DNA of 64,000 nucleotides from Trogon surrucura (taxonomy: Eukaryota; Chordata; Aves; Trogoniformes; Trogonidae), in NCBI GenBank assembly GCA_020746105.1, contig CM036657.1, forward strand, positions 5,620,417 through 5,684,416, read 5' to 3'. Position 1 is the first letter of the stretch. Every line of letters starts with the position of its first letter. Below, piece by piece: positions 33,924 to 45,075 of this stretch. The notes under the pieces are model-generated. The model saw only the letters and a list, made by a program, of their open reading frames with translations, had not been told where the DNA came from and made no database searches. Position numbers and translations under genes: made by a program.

Positions 33924-34189
33924 GATGGGAAGTTGTGTGTACTGAGTTTGGACACGTTTGCGGAACCTTCTCCCTCAAGATCCGGAGGGATGAGCCCAGC
34001 TGGAAGCTGCTCAGTATTAACCAATTAGAACTTGAACAACAAGCGTTTAACCTATAGGCAAAGGTCACGCTACCTTCTTCTACTACCTTCGGCTATGTAT
34101 AAAAGGCACACCCTTTGTATAAAAAAGGAGCCATTTTTGAGCCACTTTGATCACCATACAGATGTGTCGTGTCCGTCTCTACAACGACA
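33842..34189 (+). mobile_element. ERV1 3' LTR (right arm)
   Basis: Starts TGTGGGGGATGG right after the polypurine tract (33826-33840) and ends CTACAACGACA. TATA box GTATAAAAGG near 34096. The poly(A) signal position reads TATAAAAAAGG, degraded compared with CTAATAAAGG in the sister LTR at 39384. No similarity to the LTR-like segment 5' of gag. Confidence 0.85.
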
Positions 34190-34260
34190 TGTTCAAGTAG
34201 GCAGGAAGATAGAGATGTGTCACACAAGTGGCCAGGACAAAAAGCCTAAGAGCCATGTAG

Positions 34261-35008
34261 AGATCATAGAATCATCATATCATAGAATGTTAGGGATTGG
34301 AAGGGACCTCGAAAGATCATCAAGTCCAATCCCCCTGCCAGAGCAGGAATGCCTAGACTATGCCACACAGGAACGTGTCCAGGCAGGTCTTGAATGTCTC
34401 CAGAGAAGGAGACTCCACAACCTCTCTGGGCAGCCTGTTCCAGGGCTCCGTCACCCTCACTGAGAAGAAGTTTCTTCTCGAGTTTAAGCGGAACCTCTTA
34501 TGTTCCAGTTTCAGCCCATTACCCCTTGTCCTATCAGTGGTTGTCACCGAGAAGACCCTGGCTCCATCCTCGTGACACTCACCCTTGATATATTTGTAAA
34601 CATTAATGAGGTCACCCCTCAGCCTCCTCTTCTCCAAACTAAAGAGCCCCAGCTCCTTCAGTCTTTTCTCATAAGGGAGATGCTCCACTCCCTTAATCAT
34701 CCTAGTTGCCCTGTGCTGGACTCTCTCCAGCAGTTCCCTGTCTTTCTTGAACTGAGGGGCCCAGAACTGGACACAATATTCCAGATGGGGTCTCACCAGG
34801 GCAGAGTAGAGGGGAAGGAGAACCTCTCTCGACCTACTAACCACCCCCCTTCTAATACACCCCAGGATGCCATTGGCCTTCCTGGCCACAAGGGCACAGT
34901 GCTGGCTCATGGTCATCCTGCTGTCCACCAAGACTCCCAGGCCCCTTTCCCCTACACTACTCTCTAATAAGTCATTCCCCAACTTATACTGGAACCTGGG
35001 GTTGTTGA
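34261..35008 (-). mobile_element. 5'-truncated young CR1 (right arm)
   Basis: Mirror copy of 12290-13037. Minus-strand frame 34982-34353 encodes the CR1 ORF2 C-terminus. Tail at 34261. Confidence 0.95.
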
Positions 35009-35373
35009 GTTTTAACTTCAGGAGAGCTACTGCCTCACTGTGTAACCTCGGGAAAGGTGCTTGGCCTCAATTTGCCTCAACTGGAAAGCTGGGGTGGAGG
35101 CATGTGCAGGTACACACCCTGACAGTGTGATGCTGTGGCTGAGCTAGATGTTGTGTAGCTGAGCTGGATGTTGTGTAGCTGCTCGTGGGCAATTATGTAC
35201 AGTTGCAAGAAAGAGTACATGATCCTTTTGGAATTTCATGGTGTTCTGCATTAATTTGTCCTAAAATGTGATCTAACCGTCATCTAAGTCAAATAGAATG
35301 TGCCTAAAATAATGACACAAAACCAGTTCTGATCCTCCGTGTCTTTATTGAACAAACTCATTCAACATTCAAA
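35009..35373. other. No gene seen (right arm), includes 20-bp tandem repeat
   Basis: Mirror of 11925-12289. It includes the mirrored two-unit 20-bp tandem repeat near 35141-35180. Nothing else was recognised. Confidence 0.5.
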
Positions 35374-36087
35374 ATGCTAGTGGAGAAAGTAAGTGACTTA
35401 GATGATATGCTTTTTCTTGCAACTGTAGGTGCTGGGGAGGCAAACAAAGAGGTTGTGGTAAAACAAATACCTTACTCAGCCTTGAACTTAGATAAGTTCC
35501 AAGAAAAGTTTAGCTGTTTAGCGAGAGAGACTGAAACTGAATACGTGTGGAGGGTGTCGTTAACGGGGGGCGAGTGAATTATGCTGTCAGAGGATGAAGC
35601 CCAAGGATACTGGGGACCGGGAGTTTTTCTCACGGTGGACGACCGTAGGGAACCGTGGTCACTAACCCAAAGGGCAGCTTATTGGGCAGGAGGTTTAGAC
35701 TCCCTGGACAGGGGAGTTCCAGTTAGTATTGAGCTCCCTAACATTCACCTTTTAACAGAAAGTGTCCAAAAGGCTGCTCGTCTCCAGCTCATGCATGATA
35801 GGTGACTAATCCTGAAACGACCATCCCCAATGTTACTGATCGCAGATCCTGCCCAAATGACCCTGCTCGTAAAGGGCTTACCCGACCCTCTAAAATTCCA
35901 TGCGGTTCTTTTGCAAGACCGATTAAGGGCTGCCTTGACTCCACAAGTGGGAAATCCTGCTAGGGAGGTGGGGGGCAGAGTCCTAACCTGGGGAGAAATC
36001 GTTCAGGAGTTAAGTAATTATGGGAGTAGAATGGGAATAACGGGAGGAGTTAGTAAGCAAAGGACAGTGGTACGGAGAGTGTTATAA
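35374..36087 (+). pseudogene. Decayed Gag capsid-like gene (right arm)
   Basis: Mirror copy of 11211-11924, with the same single frame and the same two TGA stops (near 35575 and 35803). One visible residue differs from the left copy (A for S after VGNP). It begins at the MLVEKVSDLDD methionine, but the true start is unknown because upstream sequence is decayed. Confidence 0.5.
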
Positions 36088-36716
36088 CCTAGATTTCCTG
36101 GTTCCCATGAGCTGTGTAGGGTACTTGTCTGTCTTAACCAGATGATCCTGAGGCATGTCAAATAGTCCAGGATAGCAGCATTTAGGGAACTGAATCCCAT
36201 GCCCAGTCAGGTGCAGTCCTTAGACTGACAAACTCATACGTTAAAAGACTGAAGAGTTTATTTGCCTTAGGCAGTAAGTGGAAAGGTTCAGACGATCATC
36301 CTTATTACTAATGCAACACACGTGTGAGGCCAGGAAATGCTATGATTGCTAGTTCAGAACTGAAGGAAGAGATGCTGAGGAGGGTAAAGATACTCATCTG
36401 CATGGTCTATGGAGTGTAAGGTGAGGCAACTAAGCAGTAGATGACTCTACTGCACTACGCAGAAATGACAGTTCAAGTGCTGGAAGCAGCCATACTTTTG
36501 CAGAAGTTCCATTTTGCCTTCCCATGCCAGCTTGGAGATCTCAACACTGCAGTGTAGCTCTGCCCGAACTCATGAAGGAAGCCTGGTGACATATGAAGCT
36601 GAGCCCAAACCTCCTTCTAATTAGTAAATGATAGTTAGGGCTGTTGTCTCCCCGTCCCAGGATGAGGATAAGGATGAACTTGACTTTTGGCCTGCTGGGA
36701 AGAAGTTTAGGGATTT
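36088..36716. other. No gene seen (right arm)
   Basis: Mirror of 10582-11210. No recognisable coding sequence or repeat. Confidence 0.5.
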
Positions 36717-36721
36717 ATGTT

Positions 36722-37904
36722 TGTTTTGGTTTGGCCTGGCCGGATTTCGGCGGCGGAGGGGGGAGCTGCAGGGTGGCTTCTGTAAGAAGCTGCTAGAAGC
36801 TCCCCAAGTTTGATAGAGCCAATGCCAGCCGGCTCCAAAGAGGGACCCGCCGCTGGCCAGGGCTGAGCCTATCAGTAAGGTGATAGCAGAGGAACGCCTC
36901 TGTGAAAAACATATTTAAGAACGGGGAAAAGAACTGCGCCATAACAGCTGGCACAGAGATGGAGGAGTGAGAATCTGTGCAAACACCAAAGGTCAGTGAA
37001 GAAGGAGGGGGGGAGCATGAGCTCCAGGCGCCGGAGCAGAAGGAGTCCCCCGGGTCCGTGGTGAAGACCATGGTGAAGCGGGTTGTCCCCCTGCAGCCCA
37101 TGGGCGAGGTGCAGATGTCCACCGTGAGGATCACCGCGTAGATGTCCACCGAGGACTCCACGCCGTGTGGGTGGATGCCTGAAAGGGGACTGTAGCCCGT
37201 GGGAAGCCCGCATCAGAGCAAGTCACTGCCGGAACCTGTAGCCCGTGGAAGAGGGAATGCCCACGCTGGAGCAGGTTGGCCGGTGGGACTTTTCGGACGC
37301 TGCGGGTGGACCACGCTGGAGCAGTTTCCCCTGAAGGACTGCGCCTCAGACTCACGAGGAGTGGGCTGCCCCTCGTGAGGTGTCTCCCGTTGGGCAGTTT
37401 GTGATGAATTGCCCTTCGTGGGACGACTCACGCGGAGAAGAGAGCATGAAGCTTGTCTCCCGTGAGAGGGACCCCACAATGGCCCTGGGGAAGAGTGAAG
37501 AGTCCTCCCCCGGAATGAAGAAGCGGTGGAACCAACGTCGGATGAACTGACCGCAGCCCCCATTCCCTGTCCCCCTGCGCCACTCGGGGGGAGGAGGTGG
37601 AGAAACCGGGATTGATGTTAAGCCCGGGAAGAAGGAAGGGATGGGGGGAAGGTGTTCTGTTTAAGATCTGTTTGCTCTTTCTCAATTCTCACTACTCCTC
37701 TCTGATTAGTTCTCTTAATAAATGTACCTAATTTCCCCAAAACTGAGTCTGTTTTGCCTGGGACGGTAAATGAAAGTGATCTCCCTGTCCTTATCTCAAA
37801 CCCTGAACCCTTGGAGATATTTTCTCCTCCTGTTCAGCAGTGAAGGGGGACTGAGAGAGCGGCTGTGTGGGTACCTGGCGGCCGACCAGGGTCAACCCAC
37901 GACA
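36722..37904 (+). mobile_element. Solo LTR, 1.18-kb family (right arm)
   Basis: Reads TGTTTTGGTTTGGCC...CAACCCACGACA in sense orientation with the mirrored 5-bp duplication ATGTT on both sides (36717-36721, 37905-37909). TATA-like ATATTTAAGAACG near 36910 and AATAAATG near 37717. The shared duplication in both arms shows that the insertion preceded the inverted duplication. Confidence 0.9.
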
Positions 37905-37909
37905 ATGTT

Positions 37910-39232
37910 AAAAAAGGACTGGATAGTTCTGCAGAAATAGCAAACTAGGGAATAGTTAATGATTTTTAATTGAATCTCTTAATATTAATATCCTATTAAA
38001 ACCAATGGAGTAATGTTTGAAGTCAGCTTGGATGGATATTGTTGAACTCTAATTTTTTTGTAACTCTGCAACTTTTCGCTAGCTGCTGGGAAGACAATAT
38101 TTTTATCAGAAACATGAATTCTGGAGCACAGACATTCCTTGGTGGAAGAGTGGGGATGGCAAGGATGGGCAACAGACATGAAATGCAGAGTTAATGTCTT
38201 TCCTGTATATTTTAGGAAAGGGTGATGGTTCTAGGGAGCAGTTGGTGAATTCAGCTATGTATTTAACATTCAAAGTCAAGCTCTGCTCTATGTAGGGTCA
38301 GTCAGAGCTTGCAGGGATTTATCAGGTATGTGACCCAGGGCAAGGTATGTATTCCTGTGAAGTTGATGACTTAGCTAAGCTGAGATCATGTGCTACAGCA
38401 CAATGTTTATCATAAAAGCACTGATTTTTGCAGTGCCAGCCAATTCCCCTGCTTTGTCAACTGGAAGGAGCAATGCTGAGGAAAAAGGCATGTCCTTCCT
38501 TTGCCCAAAGCATATGGATGCTCAATTAATAGATCTGAATTACAACTTCCTTGGATTTCCAAGCCAAAGCTGCAGTGGTATCCAAGGTGAGGGGGCAGCA
38601 CCTGAACATGAGCTGTCAGAGAAATTGATGATCAGGCCATAGTTCCTTGCTGTGCTGAAAGGCCTTAAGTTTGCTATTGCTTTGCATTTGATATTGTGCA
38701 TTTTTCCAGTTGAGAAAAGTGAATGGAAAAACTCTACCCAGGGCAATGAGCGTTGGCTCCAGGCCTGAAGGAGGAAAAGCATGAGAAAGTGGGAGGCTAG
38801 AAAGCTGCAAATTAAAAAGGGATAAGAGACAGTCTTCATACACCCTTTCCACCTTTCTTTTCATTTCCTTGTCTGTTAAACATCAGAGCAAAAGTTTAAT
38901 CAGTTTATAATGACAGTATGCAACAGTATAATATATATCCTTCATAATCTCTTTGTCACAGTAAAAAAAAAAAGACAATTTAGTGTGATTATTGCCCCTT
39001 TTATTAAGCAAATATTTTTGTCTGTGATTCCAACAGAAGTGAACTCACAGCATTTTTTTTGTTTACCAGCTACTGCAAGCACCCACAAATAGTCCTTTTG
39101 TAATCACATTAGGGAAGAGCTTTCCTCATCAGTTACCCAACTTTTGGACCTGTGAAACTCTCAGTGTGAATCTGGCACCATGGTTCATTTTCTTAAGTGC
39201 TGCAGGGGTTGCAAAAGAGGAATACTGATTTG
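37910..39232. other. Unique sequence of the right arm, no gene seen
   Basis: Mirror of 8066-9388. No transposon or gene recognised. A few base differences and a changed A-run (near 38820 and 38965) separate it from the left copy. Confidence 0.6.
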
Positions 39233-39242
39233 ACTGTTTAAC

Positions 39243-39731
39243 TTTGGTTAAAACAGGATTTTTAATAGTGCTTGTGGTCGTAATCGTGCTCTTAATGCTA
39301 CCCTGCTTGATCACTCTGATGCGAAGGGCCCTGCATCAGACTGTTGAGGCAGCGTTTGTAGCTCAAAAACAAAAAAGGGGAATTGTGGGGGATGGCAGCT
39401 GGACTGCTGAAAACCTGGCATGGGTTGAAGACATTGACCTTGACAAATTCCCAGTGTACCCTTGAGATGGGAAGTTGTGTGTACTGAGTTTGGACACGTT
39501 TGCGGAACCTTCTCCCTCAAGATCCGGAGGGATGAGCCCAGCTGGAAGCTGCTCAGTATTAACCAATTAGAACTTGAACAACAAGCGTTTAACCTATAGG
39601 CAAAGGCCACGCTACCTTCTTCTACTACCTACGGCTATGTATAAAAGGCACACCCTTTGTCTAATAAAGGAACTATTTTTGAGCCACTTTGATCACCATA
39701 CAGATGTGTCGTGTCCGTCTCTACAACGACA
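39243..39731 (+). mobile_element. ERV1-family env 3' end plus LTR, second copy
   Basis: Begins within the env membrane anchor (frame 39244-39465, TGFLIVLVVVIVLLMLPC) and continues through the polypurine tract and a complete 348-bp LTR (39384-39731). Nearly identical to 33701-34189 but keeps an intact AATAAA (39654). It lies immediately outside the right arm and in the same orientation as the right-arm ERV1. The breakpoint between arm and env piece is at about 39233-39242. Confidence 0.9.
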
Positions 39732-39835
39732 TTCATCCTCATGTCATAATGGTCATGGGTGTTCCAAAATCAGAAAGGTGTGGGTGGAGTACTGTTGGTG
39801 CAGTGTTGTGCTCCCCTTGGAATGCCTTGTCCAGC

Positions 39836-41018
39836 TGTAGTGCTTTGACCCTGACCAGCCGCCAGGTACCCACACAGTCGCTCTCTCACTCCCCCTTCAC
39901 GGCTAAACAGGGGGAGAAAATATTTCCAAGGGTTTAGGGTTTGAGATAAGGACAGGGAGATCACTCTCATTTACCGTCCCAGGCAAAACAGACTCAGTTT
40001 TGGGGAAATTAGGTACATTTATTAAGAGAACTAATCAGAGAGGAGTAGTGAGAAGTAAGAAAAAGCAAACAGATGTTAAACAGAACACCTTCCCCCCATC
40101 CCTCCCTTCTTCCCGGGCTTAACATCAATCCCGGTTTCTCCACCTCCTCCCCCCGAGTGGCGCGGGGGGACAGGGAATGGGGGCTGCGGTCAGTTCATCC
40201 GACCTTGGTTCCACCGCTTCTTCACTCCGGGGGAGGACTCTTCACTCTTCCCCAGGGCCATTGTGGGGTCCCTCTCACGGGAGACAAGCTTCATGCTCTC
40301 TTCTCCACGTGAGTCGTCCCACGAAGGGCAATTCATCACAAACTGCCCAACGGGAGACACCTCACGAGGGGTAGCCCACTCCTCGTGAGTCTGAGGCGCA
40401 GTCCTTCAGGGGAAACTGCTCCAGCGTGGTCCACCCGCAGCGTCCGAAAAGTCCCACCGGCCAACCTGCTCCAGCATGGGCATTCCCTCTTCCACGGGCT
40501 ACAGGTTCCGGCAGTGACTTGCTCTGATGCGGGCTTCCCACGGGCTACAGTCCCCTTTCAGGCATCCACCCACACGGCGTGGAGTCCTCGGTGGACATCT
40601 ACGCGGTGATCCTCACGGTGGACATCTGCACCTCGCCCATGGGCTGCAGGGGGACAACCCGCTTCACCATGGTCTTCACCACGGACCCGGGGGACTCCTT
40701 CTGCTCCGGCGCCTGGAGCTCATGCTCCCCCCCTCCTTCTTCACTGACCTTTGGTGTTTGCACAGATTCTCACTCCTCCATCTCTGTGCCAGCTGTTATG
40801 GCGCAGTTCTTTTCCCCGTTCTTAAATATGTTTTTCACAGAGGCGTTCCTCTGCTATCACCTTACTGATAGGCTCAGCCTTGGCCAGCGGCGGGTCCCTC
40901 TTTGGAGCCGGCTGGCATTGGCTCTATCAAACTTGGGGAGCTTCTAGCAGCTTCTTACAGAAGCCACCCTGCAGCTCCCCTCTCCGCCGCCGAAATCCGG
41001 CCAGACCAAACCAAAACA
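39836..41018 (-). mobile_element. 1.18-kb family LTR, third copy, no target duplication
   Basis: Same LTR family as 9394-10576 in minus orientation, about 98 percent similar by eye apart from a degraded outer end (TGTAGTGCTTTGACC in place of TGTCGTGGGTTGACC). The flanks (CCAGC on the left, ACAAC on the right) do not match, so one side was lost or recombined. On the right it directly joins ERV2 protease sequence. Confidence 0.85.
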
Positions 41019-41135
41019 ACAACAAATAGTCTTTCGGCCATATGTCATGCAGTTACCTTCAACTCTTCAAGACCTGATAGGCAGAGACTTGCTGTCTCAA
41101 CTCGGAATGATATTAACCACCGATCAGCATTTATC
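41019..41135 (+). pseudogene. pro: ERV2 protease C-terminal remnant
   Basis: Encodes RPYVMQLPSTLQDLIGRDLL followed by SQLGMILTT, aligning with the RPYVTYAP...GRDCL end of ERV1 protease. The rest of pro and all of gag are missing, replaced by the LTR at 39836-41018. Confidence 0.7.
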
Positions 41136-43808
41136 ATGACGGCCACTGCCGAGCAGCAGCCCGTACAAAAGATGACCTGGGTGACCGATACACCCGTATG
41201 GTTGGAGCAGTGGTTGATGACTAAAGACAGGCTGCGAATAGCAGAACAACTTGTGGAAGAACAACTTGAGGCCAGCCACATCAAATCATCTGTAAATCCA
41301 TGGAACACCCAAATTTTGGTAATACTGAAAAAATCAGGAAAGTGGCGACTGTTACATGACTTGTGAAGAGTCAACGATCAAATGCAAGCTATGGGAGCAC
41401 TTCAACCTGGATTACCGACACCCACCACGATCCCAGAACAGTGGCACAACGTAGTAATAGACTTAAAAGACTGCCTTTTTACTATTCCCTTTCATCTAGA
41501 AGATACACAACGATTTGCCTTCACTATACCCTCTGTTAACAGGGCAGCGCCGACTCGACGTTTTCAATGGGTTGTTTTGCCACAAGGGATGAAAAACTCT
41601 CCCACCATGTGTCAGTTGTATGTCGATTGGGCCTCGCGTCCGATTCGTCAAAAGTTTGCCTCAGCACTTATTTATCATTACATGGATGATATTTTGCTTC
41701 CAACGAAACAGCCTTTGAGTGACGCTGACTTAGTCTGGCTCACTGCTCAATTGAGTCAGCAAGGTCTTGTGCTGGCCCCAGAAAAGGTACAACGAACTGC
41801 ACCCTGGAAATATTTGGGTTGGCTAATATCAGACACACAGATAAGGTCGCAGAAGATCGCATTACACACAAACATCAAGACATTACATGACACTCAAAAA
41901 TTGTTGGGAGATTTGCAATGGGTGCGAAACATTGTTGGAATCACCAACGACGACCTACTTCCATTTTTACCGTGGCTGCAAGACACAGAAGCTAACAGTC
42001 CCCATTCTTGCTCAGCAGAACAAACAAAAGTGCTTGAACAAGTAACTGCTAAATTACAAACAGGATGGAGTGCACGCCGTCTTGAGGATCGCCCCCTGTC
42101 ATTGCTTATCATCAATACAGATTCCAACCCTCTTGCCATTGTGCTTCAATGGCAAAAGAAAAAGGGGGAAGAATCCCCTGGAGAGTCAGCAAGAATAATA
42201 GAATGGGTATTCTTACCAGTACAACCTAAATTTCGCCTAATGAGAAGAACAGAAGCCATCGCTGCGTTGATCCAAAAGGGCCGATCTCGAATAACGGAGA
42301 TAAATGAGTTGGAGCCGGCAGACATTAGCATTCCCGTTAGAAATGAAGACTTGGAATGGCAACTGCGGCACTCCATCGAAATCCAGGAAGCATTGCTGGG
42401 CTACTCTGGTCTGGTTCACAACAAGCATCCTAAGGGCCCACTGTGGTAAGTAATTGAGCAACACAAATGGCTAGAAAAACCCCTGTGCTCACAGCAATCA
42501 GTGGATGGAAGGACGGTCTTCACAGACGCAAGACGGAAGACGAGAAGCGCAGCAGGTGTATGGCAACAACAGGGAGCGTGGAAGCAACATACAGTCCAGG
42601 GTGACGTTGCAGATAGCTTACAAATACTCAAACTGAAAGCTGTATGTTGGGCTTTCCAGAACTGGAGCAAAGAGCCTCTCAATGTGTTTTCTGATTCCTT
42701 ATATGTTGTTGGGGTTGTACAAAGAATTGAAGACGCACTTCTGCGGAAAACCCAGAACCAGCGTCTGGGGGAATTGTTCGTGCAGTTGCGTCACACTCTG
42801 AGACAGTGGCGACATTCGTATTGTATGATACACATACGAAGTCACCAATGGGAGAACGGCCTTGGGGAAGGCAATGCCTGAGCAGATGAGGCTGTTAGTT
42901 GTGCTGCATACGTTCCGCCCCAAAATGCCTTTGAGAAAGCAAGAAGTAGCCATGAAATGTTTCACCAAAATGCAAAAGCATTGCATCGTCAGTTCCACAT
43001 AACCCTAACGGACGCAAAGGGAATTGTTCGTGCCTGCCCTCAGTGTAGTCATCCTGGCCCAGGACTTGGTTTAGGGACAAACCCAAAGGACCTAAAGGCC
43101 TTAGAGATTTGGCAGATGGATGTGACCCATGTTCCTGAATTTGGGAGACTAAAATACGTTCATGTAACTATAGATACGTATTCAAAGTTCATATGGGCCA
43201 CGGTACAACCAGGAGAAAAGTCGCTCCATGTAGAGAGACGCTTGTCTGTATGTTTCGCAATTATGGGAGTACCTACAGAAATTAAAACGGACAATGGCCC
43301 TGTGTACGTTGGCCAAAGAGTAGCTAGGTTTATGTAAAAATGGGGAGTGAGACACACCACGGGAATTCCACACTCTCCAACAGGACAGGCTATTGTAGAA
43401 AGGGCAAATTGTACGGTAAAAGAATATTTAGCAAAACAAAAACAGAGCGATGACATGGATGTCGTAAGCCGTTTATCTAAAGTACTCTTTACCCTAAACT
43501 TTCTTTCTTTAACAGAAGGTAGAGAGGAGCCTGCCGTTGTTATACATCATTCCACCATAAAAGAAAGAAGCCCGCAAGCCATCCCAGGGTTGTGCGTATA
43601 TCATAAAAACATGAGGACCGGAGAATGGGAAGGGCCAAGTCCAGTACTATTTAATGGTAGAGGCTATAAGTGTGTTTCAACAGGAGCAGGACCAGTGTGG
43701 GTGTTGAGCCGATTCACGCGAGCCGTACGTCAACAGCGAATGACCGACAACAGTGGCACAGATGGCGACTCACCAGATCCTTATTGGAACAAATTAAAAG
43801 ATAACTGA
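41136..43808 (+). pseudogene. pol: ERV2 pol, single frame with four stops
   Basis: RT ([35 protein letters not shown] near 41679), RNase H (VFTDARRKT near 42515; FSDSLYVVG), integrase zinc region (HRQFH...CPQC near 42985-43045) and core (MDVTHVPEF, KTDNGPVYVG, PHSPTGQAIVERAN) all lie in one frame. Stops are at 41364 (TGA), 42447 (TAA), 42879 (TGA) and 43335 (TAA). There are no frameshifts. It is related to but clearly diverged from ERV1 pol. Decay is by point mutation only. Confidence 0.9.
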
Positions 43809-44335
43809 GTTTGTTATATTGGGATCCAAGTGTCGTTGTTGGAAACCAAGCGGTTCACTAGCCTGTCAAGGTAGCTAGGAATAGTCTGTGTAGTTATTAT
43901 GGCTGTACGTTGTTGTTAAGGTTCATGGTAATAACCAGCAGAGTGAGCTTTCTTTAGCTAAAAGCAAGGCGAGGGAAAACAGCTGCCTTTTGCTTTGTTA
44001 GAAGTGTGTGATTAAGGACCAAAATAGATAGGGAGACTCCCTTGCATTCTTCCTTCAGCCCTGGCCAAGCTGTGAGAAGAATTCAACGGAGCAAACAATG
44101 CCAGATGTTCCCGCATTCAACATTATGTAAGGTTGTTTATTTAATAGTATAAATGCTGGACCCTCTTGCAGCGACTTCGGAAACCTCACCTACGGGTGGA
44201 TGCACTGTGTAAGACTTCCCAATTGTCGGGAGGGTTCTCCAGAAACCTCGCTGCAACAGGGGCTCCCCAGCGACTGCGGATCTGGATGATTTAGGGTGAC
44301 TGGTGATGGGAACTTTGACAGGATGAATTAAGAGT
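43809..44335. other. Unassigned segment replacing ERV2 env
   Basis: About 530 bp between the pol stop and the env membrane-anchor remnant, where env should be. No env similarity was seen. A TATA-like GTATAAATGC (44149) and GC-rich downstream sequence with a repeated AACCTC/CAGCGACT theme look LTR-like, but I could not find matching TG/CA ends or a target duplication. Confidence 0.45.
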
Positions 44336-44475
44336 TTAGTTAAGGCATTTTTGGTTATTGGAGTTTTGATTGTTATAGGCTTAGTTATGTTTAGTTGTTT
44401 GATGAGTGTAATCAAGAAAATGACAAGCAAGCTAGCGGACGAAGCCTGGGTTGTCCAAAAAGAAAAAGGGGGATA
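44336..44475 (+). pseudogene. env: ERV2 env membrane anchor and tail remnant
   Basis: Encodes a hydrophobic anchor (FLVIGVLIVIGLVMFSCLMS) followed by IKKMTSKLADEAWVVQKEKG, ending in the polypurine tract AAAAAGGGGGA. It corresponds to the same region of ERV1 env. All upstream env is absent. Confidence 0.75.
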
Positions 44476-45075
44476 TGTAGGGGAAATTCTTGTGGAGCAG
44501 GGGCGCGGTATCCCTTTAAAGGTTTGGACAACCCAGCTTAGGCCTAAACAAAGGCTCTGTCCTTGGAGCTGCCTTGGGGCACGAGGAGGAGGCGATCTGA
44601 TAAGCCTACAAATACCTCAAAGAGGCCTGGTGACAAATATGTGTAGGGATTAGGAAATCTTGGGGAGGCAGGATGGCCTTATCTCAAGCACCTCTTTCAA
44701 GGAGATAGGGCATTGGCACATGTTAATGAGACTTACTGGAAACAATGTCCCTAATCCTCGCTAAGTAATGCAAGGTCTATCCCACTGTTTATGTGGTTTT
44801 ATGCCTAAATTTCTTTCTTGTGATGGTTAAGTGTGTTATTGTCTGACTTAATATTGTGTTTAGAAGTCCTTTATTATTCCTTGTTATTAAGTTGGTGTAA
44901 GTTCATTGCTTATTTAGCCTTTTCCTGGATGTTTTTTCTATTGTCTGCCCTATTGTGCTTTTAAATTAGATTCAGTTGTCGTGAGTCTGATCTATAGATT
45001 GTGATAAATTAATAAATGTTTGTGCATGGGCCTTGAAACTTGTCTAACCGCTGTCCACGCCGGTGGTATATTACA
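44476..45075 (+). mobile_element. ERV2 3' LTR
   Basis: Begins TGTAGGGGAAATTC after the polypurine tract and ends GTATATTACA, giving TG/CA ends and about 600 bp. AATAAATG lies near 45010. Its first roughly 120 bp match the solo LTR at 63309 (shared GTGGAGCAGGGGCGCGGT and TAGGCCTAAACAAAGGCTCT), after which the two diverge. It ends exactly where a CR1 tail begins. Confidence 0.75.

Larger units (their letters stand above)
24938..39232 (-). repeat. Right arm of the 14.3-kb inverted repeat
   Basis: Mirror image of 8066-22362, separated from it by a 2.6-kb spacer (22363-24937). Scattered single-base differences exist (four amino-acid changes in env, about six in CR1 ORF2), so identity is above 99 percent by eye. 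In this arm ERV1 and the full-length CR1 read on the plus strand, and ERV1 is contiguous with its gag gene in the spacer. The outer edge, CTGATTTGACTGTT at about 39232, abuts an unrelated copy of the ERV1 env-LTR region. Confidence 0.97.

Noticed and set aside
8066-39232. Palindrome as a pure assembly artefact
   Set aside because: Private substitutions, a 2-base and a 1-base indel, and different stop codons separate the arms, and the outer flanks differ. I keep an artefact as a residual risk but not as the preferred reading.
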